Below are positions 27,283 to 36,536 of a stretch of 64,000 nt of DNA, piece by piece; the first letter of the stretch is position 1; each line of letters opens with the position of its first letter. Source of the stretch: Acidaminobacter sp. JC074 (GTDB lineage: Bacteria; Bacillota; Clostridia; Peptostreptococcales; Acidaminobacteraceae); the NCBI RefSeq assembly GCF_022496765.1, contig NZ_VANV01000015.1, positions 118,584-182,583 of the forward strand, written 5' to 3'. Below the pieces are notes generated by a model. That model searched no databases, was not told the DNA's origin, and was given only the letters and a program-made list of their open reading frames with translations. Both the position numbers and the translations under genes were made by a program.

Positions 27283-29143
27283 ATATAAGTTCTCCATCTT
27301 TATAAAGTGATAAGACATATGTGTCTTTTCTTCTAACATTAATATCTACTATATTACCAAATAATCTAAAATTCTTTAAAGTCATATAAGACCATGACTT
27401 TGGCAAATGTGGTTCAAAGTATGCTTGATTCAGGCCCATAGGCCTATAACCCAAAATACCTTCAGAGATGACTCTAATAAATAGAGCTGATTCCCCAGAT
27501 AAGTGTTTCTGATTGCCTTCAGGATAAGCTTCTATGGGATAAGGCACGTGAGAGCCTAACATTCTAGATCTAACATAATCCATCAGTTTGTCATATGCAT
27601 CATCCATATCGTGCATAAAGGCTGCTCTTAAGGCATATAGTAAGGATCTGTCCCAAACTATATCATGACCTAAGGCGGATTTTAAACCTTTATCATGGTG
27701 TAGAAACTTAGAAAAAACAAGTTTTAAGATGTCTCTAGACCGCTTTTTTATACCCATAACAAGGGGGACTACAGCCCAAGATCTAAGTTCATCATTTTCT
27801 TCACAGTACCTATAGGACTCATAATCACCGACTTTTATACCGAAATAATCTTCTATGCTTGAAGCGAGCTCTTCTGCCAAGTCTAAATAATCTGAAGTCA
27901 TACCTAGAGACGTCTTCAAATAATGCATGCTGATTAGACCATCATAAACCAGTGAAGAGGTAAACAAGTTGGTATTTCCAGAAGGCAATCTATTTTCAAG
28001 CTCATCTGAATCACTTAAGATAACACCGGATGCATGACGTTTATTTAAGCAAAACGAAAGTGCTTTTTCTAAATAAGAGATCATGTCAAGACATAAGTCT
28101 TTGTCACCAGATGATAATAAAAAGCGACCTAATCCATAGGCGTACATGGCTGTATCACCACGGTCTCCAGCCACACCTTTTACAGCATCCCCTTCACAAA
28201 TAATACTTGATGGCAAAGGACCTTTATCTAAGTATCTAGAAAACATTTCAAAGCCATTAACACTTTGTTTATAACCTAATTCATAATTCATATAAGCAAA
28301 TAAAGGATTGGTGTATTCACACTGGTCATTGGTCCACATGCCACCATAATAAGAGCCACCGCCTGGCGAATGCATCCATCCTGATTTGGTCTTAAAGATA
28401 GACTCACAGGTCCTTATTTTAGTCAGAGTAAAAAAGTAATCTAACTCCTTATCAGGCGATTTCAAAGTTAAACTTTGACTTAAACTATCCATAAAAGCTC
28501 TTCTTTCACCCATAAGGGCTATTAAATCAACCTGGTCTTCACCATGATATTGATAATAGACTTTATCTTTTAAGTCCTCTATGGTATGCATGCCATAGCT
28601 TCGGCTCACAAGTTTACACCTGCCTAAACATTTAATTCTATAATGATGATTAAAGGGCTTTATCTGATAGCCTTTTAAGTCTCCAGAAAAAGAAAATGAT
28701 TCAATCAAACACCTCTGGGTCATAGACGGCATCATAGACCATTTGAGATTGAGCTTCTTATAAGAAAGATAAAAAGTAAGAATGCCATTAAATACAATTT
28801 TATCGACATGCCAGTTGATCTCTTTGCCCTTATCAAGGACACTAAGAGATTTTTCTATATTCATCCGCATGTTATTTCTTGTATGAATAACCTTGGACCT
28901 GATATTAGGAAAGGCCAAATGTCTAGATATTTTTAACTTTTCTTTGATGACACCATAAGTAATGATGGTTGAAATCTGCTGACCACTCATTTCCAAGTGA
29001 TTGATGTAATCAAGTGGTTTTTCTATTAAAATGCCATCTTCACATAAGATATGCTTCTGCTTGTTTTCATTTAACTTTCCCCACCTAGGAAAGTAGGGAA
29101 TGGGATTCATTCTTTGAATCAACCATGGATCAATTTTCAACAT
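27245..29143 (-). CDS. Six-hairpin (alpha/alpha)6-barrel glycosidase-like protein
   Basis: 632 residues. The N-terminal ~230 residues are beta-rich, and the rest forms the (alpha/alpha)6 toroid of six-hairpin glycosidases: YYGGMWTNDQCEYTNPLFAYM, GDRGDTAMYAYGLGRFLL, SGNTNLFTSSLVYDGL and the end EGILGYRPMGLNQAYFEPHLPKSW. Candidate catalytic acids are in WTNDQCE and the GDRGD loop. It has no signal peptide, so it would act on imported oligosaccharides. I cannot assign a GH family number with certainty; relatives of GH63/65/78/94-like clans are possible. GAGGAG precedes the ATG. The neighbours are GH172 upstream and the kinase downstream. Confidence 0.65.
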   Translation of the reverse strand: MLKIDPWLIQRMNPIPYFPRWGKLNENKQKHILCEDGILIEKPLDYINHLEMSGQQISTIITYGVIKEKLKISRHLAFPNIRSKVIHTRNNMRMNIEKSLSVLDKGKEINWHVDKIVFNGILTFYLSYKKLNLKWSMMPSMTQRCLIESFSFSGDLKGYQIKPFNHHYRIKCLGRCKLVSRSYGMHTIEDLKDKVYYQYHGEDQVDLIALMGERRAFMDSLSQSLTLKSPDKELDYFFTLTKIRTCESIFKTKSGWMHSPGGGSYYGGMWTNDQCEYTNPLFAYMNYELGYKQSVNGFEMFSRYLDKGPLPSSIICEGDAVKGVAGDRGDTAMYAYGLGRFLLSSGDKDLCLDMISYLEKALSFCLNKRHASGVILSDSDELENRLPSGNTNLFTSSLVYDGLISMHYLKTSLGMTSDYLDLAEELASSIEDYFGIKVGDYESYRYCEENDELRSWAVVPLVMGIKKRSRDILKLVFSKFLHHDKGLKSALGHDIVWDRSLLYALRAAFMHDMDDAYDKLMDYVRSRMLGSHVPYPIEAYPEGNQKHLSGESALFIRVISEGILGYRPMGLNQAYFEPHLPKSWSYMTLKNFRLFGNIVDINVRRKDTYVLSLYKDGELIYEDQSESFQVSF

Positions 29144-29261
29144 AACAACTCCTCAATTAACTTTATCATATAATCTATCTCAGTAAAAAGAAAGCAAGCA
29201 ACTTCACAGGATGTTAATCTTTACATATTGCCATAATCCATCCTAATCATATTTAATTTTT

Positions 29262-29297
29262 TCAAAAGAAAAGAACCTTTAAATAATAAAGATTCTT
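29262..29297 (-). terminator. Terminator of the GH172 gene
   Basis: AAGAATCTTTA / TAAAGGTTCTT, an 11-bp stem with one G-T pair and 5-base loop, followed by TTCTTTTG on the minus strand. Confidence 0.75.
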
Positions 29298-29305
29298 ACA
29301 CACAT

Positions 29306-30415
29306 TTATATCACTTTCAAACCTTCTCGATCAGGAAAATCAGGAAATGGCTTTGTTGGTAAAGTCTGATACCAATAGGCAACCGTTGCAATATCATCTT
29401 GCCTTGCAAGATAAGCGCCTCCATCATTCCAATGATGAGATTGACAGCCAAGGTCCTGAATTGTTACTTTCAAATCCTTATCGAACCTTATAGGATCCAT
29501 AATATGCCATCGGTACATAGCAAATCTTTGTTGTGAAATATAAAGCCCATTAGGCTGTATTATCTGATGCATACCAGAAAAAGGTGTTGAATATTTTTTA
29601 TATTCACCATCTACATCCCAATTCCAGGCACCACCAAAATAATCTTCGGTCCCAGTACCACATATGGTTGGATAATCTTGGTCACCGTCAAGATAAAACT
29701 TTATTTCTCCTTCTCCCCACCAATCATTGGCGCCATTTAATCCAATATGATAAGCAGTTCCCACATAATGCCCTTTTCCCTCAACACCGTCTAAAATGAC
29801 ATGATCTTCTTTAAATTTAACAGGGTTACTCCTTCTAAATTGTGCATGAAAATAACCACAATCATCCGATACATCTGTTAAGCTATAATTGATTTGATAA
29901 TACAAAACCTTGTCCTTATGATTTCTATTTTCCAAGGTAATTTTGCAATGATTTCTAAAAGGCATACTCCAGAAACAGTTAAGACCGTGTTTTGGATTAA
30001 CAGCAACAGGTACCGAGTTAACTGGCGCAAATTTAACCGGCCATAAAGCTTCTGTATCTGTCCAGCCACTTGCAAAGAAATCTCCTAAAGGACATTCAAC
30101 TGAAGGCTGTTCTTGATGATCCCAATATATTCTTAATATATAATCTCTCCCGATATAACCTGTCATCCATAAGCTTTGAATGACACCAGGACCTTCTATG
30201 TCGGCAAGTACTACAGTAGATTTTGCAGGCACCATTATGCTAGGCGATATTTTCCATCCTTTTCCTAGAAATCGACCCGGATCTTTTCCTGTACCCTCTT
30301 CTGCCATGCCAGCTTTACCTTTTTCTCCGCTGAAGTTTTCAGCACTAATTGACCTACTTTTGGCATCTGACAATTTTGATAAATTACCTAACCCCATTTC
30401 TATTCCATTAAACAT
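29306..30415 (-). CDS. GH172-family (DUF2961) glycosidase
   Basis: 369 residues of the DUF2961 family, now GH172, which includes alpha-D-arabinofuranosidases and difructose-dianhydride enzymes. The features are the opening GLGNLSKLSDAKSRSIS, VLADIEGPGVIQSLWMT, the CPLGDFFASGW segment and the acidic motif CGTGTEDYFGGAWNW, where Glu is a proposed catalytic residue. No signal peptide, so cytoplasmic. Its promoter region is shared with a divergent AraC regulator. Substrate unknown; the surrounding locus points to a plant- or microbe-derived oligosaccharide. Confidence 0.85.
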   Translation of the reverse strand: MFNGIEMGLGNLSKLSDAKSRSISAENFSGEKGKAGMAEEGTGKDPGRFLGKGWKISPSIMVPAKSTVVLADIEGPGVIQSLWMTGYIGRDYILRIYWDHQEQPSVECPLGDFFASGWTDTEALWPVKFAPVNSVPVAVNPKHGLNCFWSMPFRNHCKITLENRNHKDKVLYYQINYSLTDVSDDCGYFHAQFRRSNPVKFKEDHVILDGVEGKGHYVGTAYHIGLNGANDWWGEGEIKFYLDGDQDYPTICGTGTEDYFGGAWNWDVDGEYKKYSTPFSGMHQIIQPNGLYISQQRFAMYRWHIMDPIRFDKDLKVTIQDLGCQSHHWNDGGAYLARQDDIATVAYWYQTLPTKPFPDFPDREGLKVI

Positions 30416-30424
30416 TTCTTCTCC

Positions 30425-30537
30425 TTAACAATTATTGTGCAGCGCTTGATATGAGTCGACATTTCTAATATCTTTATATTACAACAGTTAAGCAAATAAA
30501 TCTTTACCAGTTAAAGAGTATAATTTAACAATTATTG
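30425..30537. promoter_or_regulatory. Two identical 13-bp elements in the GH172/AraC divergent promoter region
   Basis: TTAACAATTATTG occurs exactly at 30425-30437 and again at 30525-30537, 100 bases apart. Each copy sits immediately next to the ribosome site of one of the two divergent genes, and the second directly follows the AraC -10 box (TATAAT, 30519-30524). This is a likely operator pair for the AraC protein. Confidence 0.45.
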
Positions 30538-30554
30538 ACTAAGGAGGATAAACG

Positions 30555-31430
30555 ATGTTTGATTTGAATAACCTTTCACCATACGTACGTGTTGCTCTTG
30601 ACAATACAATTATGGAAGCTTGGACTTTGACAGAACGCATCATATTTGATTACGAAATACAATATATTAAGTCAGGCACTATTGAAGTGGTCATTGACAA
30701 TAAAGTTTATCATGGAAAAGCAGGTGACATCTTTCTTTACAAACCAGGTCAAACACATACCATGAAAAAAATCGGTAACCAGCCACTCAGACAGCCACAC
30801 TTGCACTTTGACTTAACTTATCAAAACAATAGCCCTGATGTAAAGGTGTGTTTTCGACCCTTTAATGATTTGTCAGAAGAAGAAAAAAACTTTATTCGAG
30901 AAGATTTGACTCAGGACAATCAAATGAATCTGCCAAATCTAATTAGACTAAAGGATACAACTACTTTTGAGCGACTCTTGTTTAACATAATCGATGAATT
31001 TCATGATAAACCACCATATTATGAAAGTAATATCAAAGGCATGTTTATCCAACTATGGACATATTTACTTCGCGAAAATTATTTTAAAGATCATATAAAC
31101 GCCTCAAATACTGCTTTGGCTAAAGAAATAAAATATTATTTAGACAACAACTTTCATCAAACTATAACACTTGATGATCTTCAAGATAAATTTTTTACAA
31201 ATAAGTTTCATCTCATAAAAATATTCAAGCGTATATACCAAACAACACCGATTCATTACCACTCACAAGTAAGACTTTCAAAAGCAAAAGAGTACATCAT
31301 GTTTACAAATTACAGTTTAACAGAAATAGGAGATAAACTCGGTTTTAACAGCTTACATGCATTCAGTAGAACATTTAAGGGTATCGAAGGTGTCTCACCA
31401 TCTTATTATAGGCAAAAAAATAGATCATAA
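30555..31430 (+). CDS. AraC-family sugar-responsive regulator
   Basis: 291 residues: an N-terminal cupin ligand-binding domain (about 20-100, with GKAGDIFLYKPGQTHTM) and a C-terminal double helix-turn-helix (about 190-290, SLTEIGDKLGFNSLHAFSRTFK, SPSYYR). AAGGAGG precedes the ATG. Divergent from the GH172 gene, so probably its local activator or repressor. Its last codons form the terminator of the convergent two-component operon. Confidence 0.92.
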   Translation: MFDLNNLSPYVRVALDNTIMEAWTLTERIIFDYEIQYIKSGTIEVVIDNKVYHGKAGDIFLYKPGQTHTMKKIGNQPLRQPHLHFDLTYQNNSPDVKVCFRPFNDLSEEEKNFIREDLTQDNQMNLPNLIRLKDTTTFERLLFNIIDEFHDKPPYYESNIKGMFIQLWTYLLRENYFKDHINASNTALAKEIKYYLDNNFHQTITLDDLQDKFFTNKFHLIKIFKRIYQTTPIHYHSQVRLSKAKEYIMFTNYSLTEIGDKLGFNSLHAFSRTFKGIEGVSPSYYRQKNRS

Positions 31431-31441
31431 CTGATCTATTT
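31411..31441 (-). terminator. Terminator of the YesM/YesN operon, spanning both convergent stop codons
   Basis: AAATAGATCA / TGATCTATTT, a 10-bp perfect stem with 4-base loop, followed by seven T on the minus strand. It contains the stop codons of both the AraC gene and the response regulator. Confidence 0.85.
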
Positions 31442-33004
31442 CCGTGATTTTCTATAGCTAGAAGGACTCATTCCTTCTGCTTTTTTAAATACTTTGTTAA
31501 AATAATAAGGGTCTTCAATGCCTATTTCCCGACCAATTTCTTCAATAGACAAATCTTTATTCAATAACAAATATTTTGCCTGATTAATTTTCAGACTATT
31601 AATATACTCTATTAGACTGACACCCTTTGTCTGTTTAAAAAAACGACTCAGATAGCTTGGATTTAAATGAACATAAGCACTTAAGTCATTTAGAGTTATT
31701 TTTTCTTGTAAATGACTCATAACATAATGTTCAATTTTTTCCATTATCCTGTCTTTATTATTTTTAAGAACTTTTTCATTTTTGATTTCATCTAAAACTC
31801 TATCTGTCTGAAGTAAAAAATCATCTTTAAATCTACAAGATTTTAGCTCATCTAGCCTCTGCTTAATCTTTTCTGTCACTTTTATATTTCTTGTTTTAAT
31901 GATATGTTTTAATAGAATCACGACAGCATTTTTTGCAACTTCTGGAGAGGTGCCTTTTGATTCAGCTTCTTCAATCAAGTTACAAATCAACTCATAAACT
32001 TGCCCATAATCACTTTTATAAACATATCCTTTAACATCCATTAACAACTGTTCATACGCAATCATTGTATCTTTAGATACAGTCAGTTCACTTAAGTCTA
32101 AAACACTATTCTCACCTAAATAAAACTTGTATACAGAGTAGTTTTTCATCATTCTAATATCATTATAAAGACTGTTTCCAAAACTTTTGTGTAGTATAAC
32201 ACTTACTGTTTGATTGATGTACATATTTAGTTTCTTGACAATTTTCACAGCAAGATTTTCTGGAAATTTAACGGTATTACTCGGTGCAATTAGAACATAC
32301 TCGTTGCTTGTTAAATCAATAATCTCTCCTTCAAATCTATTTCGTGTTGTTTCTAGAATAATGCTTTTAATTGTAAATGTCATTTGCTGAATGTCAGAAA
32401 TAATCTTCTTATCAATAGCATCTAATAGAGAATCCACTTGTATTAAAAAAACTTGATTTGTACCTAAACTTAATTTAAAATCATATGTTTCAATGTACTC
32501 TTTCAGTTTAATATCGTTAAAATCCTTATCAAGAAGAATTGATTTTAGTATTTTTTCTCTAAATAACTTCTTCCCCCTTAAAATCTCTTGGACCTCTTGT
32601 TTGGATATTTCTAAATCTTTTTTCTCCTGATCCAGTGTTTCACAAATTTTTTTTATGACAGATTTAAACTCTTTCTGCTCCATTGTGCCTTTTAACAAAT
32701 AATCTGAAGCACCTGATTTAAGCGCTTGCCTAACCAAATCAAAATCGTCATGATTACTTAGAACTAAAATTTTACCATTATATTTCATTTTATTTAATGA
32801 GTCAATCAAGTCTAAACCACTCATGACAGGCATCATTAAATCAGTTATAACAAGATCTATATGCTGTGACTCTACTATTGATATAGCTTCACTTCCCTCG
32901 CACGCCTCTCCGACCAGTTCCAAATCTAAGCTTTCAAATTCAATCATATTTTTAAGTGCCAAACGCACTATTTTTTCATCATCAACGATTAAAACTTTAT
33001 ACAT
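31436..33004 (-). CDS. YesN-type response regulator with AraC output domain
   Basis: 522 residues: receiver (1-120, VDDEK near 7-11, phosphoacceptor in LVITDLMMP, Lys after LKSGASDYLLKG), a central linker of ~280 residues rich in helices, and a C-terminal AraC DNA-binding domain (about 425-520, with LNDLSAYVHLNPSYLSRFFKQ). Its start overlaps the kinase end by 8 bases. Such pairs control adjacent CUT1 sugar importers. Confidence 0.93.
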   Translation of the reverse strand: MYKVLIVDDEKIVRLALKNMIEFESLDLELVGEACEGSEAISIVESQHIDLVITDLMMPVMSGLDLIDSLNKMKYNGKILVLSNHDDFDLVRQALKSGASDYLLKGTMEQKEFKSVIKKICETLDQEKKDLEISKQEVQEILRGKKLFREKILKSILLDKDFNDIKLKEYIETYDFKLSLGTNQVFLIQVDSLLDAIDKKIISDIQQMTFTIKSIILETTRNRFEGEIIDLTSNEYVLIAPSNTVKFPENLAVKIVKKLNMYINQTVSVILHKSFGNSLYNDIRMMKNYSVYKFYLGENSVLDLSELTVSKDTMIAYEQLLMDVKGYVYKSDYGQVYELICNLIEEAESKGTSPEVAKNAVVILLKHIIKTRNIKVTEKIKQRLDELKSCRFKDDFLLQTDRVLDEIKNEKVLKNNKDRIMEKIEHYVMSHLQEKITLNDLSAYVHLNPSYLSRFFKQTKGVSLIEYINSLKINQAKYLLLNKDLSIEEIGREIGIEDPYYFNKVFKKAEGMSPSSYRKSRK

Positions 33005-34712
33005 GATCTTCTCTCTTCTTATAAGGTAGACACAGTGTTACTACAGTAAAACCATCTTCAAATAATAATTCTAAACCATATTCCTGACCAAAGTGTAGTT
33101 TAATTCTTTCCTCAACATTTGAAAGGCCAATGCTTGTTAACTTTTTTGACGGCATTCTATTTACTTGTTTATCGATCAAACCTTTGCCATTATCAGCAAT
33201 CCTTAGAGTTAAAATACCATCTTCTAAAAAACCATCAATTGTTATTTTCCCATCATAATCTATATTCTCAAAACCGTGTATGATTGAATTTTCAACAATT
33301 GGTTGTAACAGTAACTTAGGTATTTCGGTTTCATTCATTTCTTCACTAAGATTATTAATTAAATAGAAATTATCTCCATATCGCATTTGTTGAATGACAA
33401 TATAGTTCTCGATATTCTTGATTTCTTCTCTAAGTGATACATACTCATTCTTATTAGTGATTGTATCTCTAAGTAGATTTGATAAGGCATCAAGACCATC
33501 TGCAACACTATAGGATTGACTCATCTTTGCAGTCCATTTCAGTGAGTTCAAAACATTAAATAGAAAATGAGGATTTATTTGTGCTTGTAGCATACTTAAC
33601 TCAGCTTCTCTTTTTTCTCGTTCTTCAACCTCAAGTTTTGTAATTAAGCTTTGAATTCTATGAAGCATTTCATTAAAGTTAGATATAAGATAACCAATTT
33701 CATCCCTCTTCTGGTATTCTATATTCGGAGTTAAATCGTTCCCACCTTTCGTATTCTTCATAACATCAACCAACTGATTGATTGGCTTAAAAATTGCTCG
33801 CGTCAATATAAAGGCTACTAAAATCGCAGCAAGGATAGCGATAACCACAAAAATAAGAATCAAAAGACCTAGTCTAGAGGTTTCTTCAGATAGATAACTA
33901 TTTGGAATCAAACAAACTAAATAATATTCTGTCTCCTCAATCAAATCAGAGGTTACATAATAAGTTCTATTATCCTCATTCACTGAAAAAGCAACTTGCT
34001 TGTCCTCAATAACGCCAGCAATTGCCTTTTCATTATCAAAAATACTACCTATTTTTTCTGTTTTATTGCTAGATAAAATAACCCCATCTTTATTAATCAC
34101 ATATACCAAGATACCATCATTAATACTGTCTAAACCGTCCAACACATTACTAAAATAACTCTCAGGAACGGACATAATCATATAGCCCATAGGTTGTAGG
34201 GAGAATCTCCAGTTAATCACACGACTAATTAAAATTTCTCCCTCCCTAGAAGTTGGATCATAGTAACTTTTTCCTGCCAAATCATACGTCTTTGATTTAA
34301 TACTTTTCCTCGTATCCTCATCAATCTCATCAAAACCATAATTGTAAAAATATACGTCATCATTCGTCAGTATCTCAAATATATTTATATAATTATTCAT
34401 GACAGGATCTTTGTAAATTGTCATTTTTATAGCTGTAGAAGTTGTATAACGACTATATGTATCATTTTCATCGAAGACGTGTAGGTTCTCTTGCACATCA
34501 TCATGAACCATTACTTCATCCAGTGCTTTTTCAATTGTTGAAAATTGGACTGACATATGATTCGCAGTTTCTTTTAAAGTTCGATCAAATAAAATCAGAT
34601 ACTTGTTTTGTATATCCCTTTTACTTTCGAATCTAAAAGCAATACTAATCAATATGATGGGAACAATTGAAATCCCAATAAGTGCCATTAAAAGTTTTTT
34701 TCTAAAGCTCAC
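32997..34712 (-). CDS. YesM-type sensor histidine kinase
   Basis: 571 residues: TM 1 (8-28), extracellular dCACHE-like sensor domain (30-275), TM 2 (280-305), HAMP (305-360), then the His_kinase domain with the phosphoacceptor in INPHFLFN and HATPase motifs LLLQPIVENSIIHG and DNGKGL. The start is GTG at 34712 with AAAGGT upstream. It follows the ABC permeases by 34 bases and belongs to the same operon; the receptor probably senses the sugar or the loaded binding protein. Confidence 0.93.
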   Translation of the reverse strand: MSFRKKLLMALIGISIVPIILISIAFRFESKRDIQNKYLILFDRTLKETANHMSVQFSTIEKALDEVMVHDDVQENLHVFDENDTYSRYTTSTAIKMTIYKDPVMNNYINIFEILTNDDVYFYNYGFDEIDEDTRKSIKSKTYDLAGKSYYDPTSREGEILISRVINWRFSLQPMGYMIMSVPESYFSNVLDGLDSINDGILVYVINKDGVILSSNKTEKIGSIFDNEKAIAGVIEDKQVAFSVNEDNRTYYVTSDLIEETEYYLVCLIPNSYLSEETSRLGLLILIFVVIAILAAILVAFILTRAIFKPINQLVDVMKNTKGGNDLTPNIEYQKRDEIGYLISNFNEMLHRIQSLITKLEVEEREKREAELSMLQAQINPHFLFNVLNSLKWTAKMSQSYSVADGLDALSNLLRDTITNKNEYVSLREEIKNIENYIVIQQMRYGDNFYLINNLSEEMNETEIPKLLLQPIVENSIIHGFENIDYDGKITIDGFLEDGILTLRIADNGKGLIDKQVNRMPSKKLTSIGLSNVEERIKLHFGQEYGLELLFEDGFTVVTLCLPYKKREDHV

Positions 34713-34746
34713 TTCTACAACCTTTCAAATAGTTTATAAGTTAATT

Positions 34747-35583
34747 TTAGCCCTTTAAACCACCGACTGTCAAACCGGATGTAATATGCTTTTGAAGTAT
34801 TGCATAAACAATAATTGTTGGCAACATAACGATTACCAAACCAGCAAACAAAGCTCCCCAATCAGTTGAATAACGTTGAACCTCCATTAAGTTAATCAAA
34901 CCTATTGGAAGTGTTCTTTTAGCTTCTGATGAGATATAGGTCAATGAATACATATACTCATTCCAGAATGCCATGATATTGAAAATGCTTACAGTAAGAA
35001 TCGCTGGCCTTGCAATTGGCACCATAATTTTTAATAACAAACCAAAATATGAACATCCATCTATTATCGCAGCCTCTTCATACTCCTTTGGTATACTGGT
35101 AAAGTAACTCGAAAGAATAAAAGTTGTATATGGAATTGCAGTAAAAGCATAAACCATACTCAGTCCAATTAATGAATCATATAATCCAATATCCTTTAAC
35201 AACATAAACAGAGGTACTAATCCAAATATCGGTGGTAAAAAAAGTCCTATCAGGTATACTTTCTTAATAAAATTTCTAAATCTGAACTCATAACGACTTA
35301 AAACATAAGCTGATGCAATACTAAAAGTTAGTGACAAAATTAATCCTAATATCGTTACAAAAATAGAGTTTATGAAATAATCTCCCATATTCGCTTTTCC
35401 AATAGCATTGATATAATTTTGTATATGGAAACCAGATGGCATTTTCCAAGGGTTGTCGTAAAACTCAGTTGATGTTTTTAACGACGTCAGAACCGACCAC
35501 AACAACGGTAATACGACAAATACTGTGTTTACAATTAAGACAAGCCTAACAGTAAACTTACTAAAACTAAATTTTTTTTTCAT
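34747..35583 (-). CDS. Sugar ABC transporter permease, MalG type
   Basis: 278 residues with six TM helices and the EAA loop (EYEEAAIIDGCSYFGLLLKIMVPIARPAI) that docks on the ATPase. CUT1 family, binding-protein-dependent oligosaccharide uptake. It ends with SGLTVGGLKG as usual for MalG-type subunits. No ATPase gene is in the locus, so a shared MsmK-like ATPase encoded elsewhere must power it. This is common in Firmicutes. Confidence 0.94.
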   Translation of the reverse strand: MKKKFSFSKFTVRLVLIVNTVFVVLPLLWSVLTSLKTSTEFYDNPWKMPSGFHIQNYINAIGKANMGDYFINSIFVTILGLILSLTFSIASAYVLSRYEFRFRNFIKKVYLIGLFLPPIFGLVPLFMLLKDIGLYDSLIGLSMVYAFTAIPYTTFILSSYFTSIPKEYEEAAIIDGCSYFGLLLKIMVPIARPAILTVSIFNIMAFWNEYMYSLTYISSEAKRTLPIGLINLMEVQRYSTDWGALFAGLVIVMLPTIIVYAILQKHITSGLTVGGLKG

Positions 35584-35594
35584 TTAAACCTTCC

Positions 35595-36482
35595 TCAATA
35601 TTGTATAGTTTCTCTTTGAGTCAACTTGTTGGCTAAAAAAGCAAGTGACAATGAAATTGCCAAAATCAAGATCCCTATAGCCATGGCATAACCAAAATTA
35701 CCTTGCTCAAATGCTTGCCAATACATATATACAGATAGAATATTAGATGAGTTGTCCGGTCCACCTTTTGTCATTATGTTAACAAAGGCAAAACTACCAT
35801 TAAAAACACCTATAATATTAAATATGATTGTTACACGCATAACTTCCCAGATTAAGGGCAGAGTAATTTTTCTAAACTGCACCCAATGACTTGCACCATC
35901 TAGTACTGCAGCTTCATACAGATGGTTTGGTACACCTTCCATAGCGGTTGTATAAAGCACCATATAATAACCTGCTGCTTGCCAAACCATGGCGATTGAT
36001 ATAGCCCATAAAACTGTTTTTGAATCTCCAAGCCATACCTTGGCAATACTACCCAATCCAACAAAATTAAGAAAAGAGTTCATAATACCCAATGTAGGAT
36101 GGTAGATAAACATAAATAAAATTGAAATAACAACTAAAGATAATACATTTGGGAAGAAGAATACAACTCGATAAAAATCCTTTTCTTTAAACTTCATTTT
36201 CGTGATACCATATGCAAATAATAATGATAAGGACATGGTAATCAAGGGCACAATTGCAAGCAAAATAATATTGTTTCCAAAAGCCTGCCATACCTTATCA
36301 TCATTGAATAAAGTTATAAAATTCTTTAAACCTACAAACTCAACATTCGGGGAAAGACCACTCCATTTATAAAATGCCATCTTAATCGATTGTAAACATG
36401 GATATAAGCCAAATATTACATACAGTATAAATGCAGGCAATACACATACTGCAATAAAAAAACTTTTCTTTTTTGATTTCAT
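35595..36482 (-). CDS. Sugar ABC transporter permease, MalF type
   Basis: 295 residues, six TM helices, EAA loop LYEAAVLDGASHWVQFRKITLPLIWEVM. Partner of the MalG-type permease 11 bases downstream. It opens with a lysine-rich cytoplasmic stretch and a first TM (VLPAFILYVIFGLYPCL). The binding protein gene is upstream. Confidence 0.94.
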   Translation of the reverse strand: MKSKKKSFFIAVCVLPAFILYVIFGLYPCLQSIKMAFYKWSGLSPNVEFVGLKNFITLFNDDKVWQAFGNNIILLAIVPLITMSLSLLFAYGITKMKFKEKDFYRVVFFFPNVLSLVVISILFMFIYHPTLGIMNSFLNFVGLGSIAKVWLGDSKTVLWAISIAMVWQAAGYYMVLYTTAMEGVPNHLYEAAVLDGASHWVQFRKITLPLIWEVMRVTIIFNIIGVFNGSFAFVNIMTKGGPDNSSNILSVYMYWQAFEQGNFGYAMAIGILILAISLSLAFLANKLTQRETIQY

Positions 36483-36536
36483 TCATACCACCTTTTCAAA
36501 AAAAATGGAACTACAAGAGTTCCATTCTACAAATCA

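Noticed and set aside
30438..30452. Catabolite (cre) site before GH172
   Set aside because: GCAGCGCTTGA resembles the centre of a cre box, but the flanking TG and CA positions do not match.
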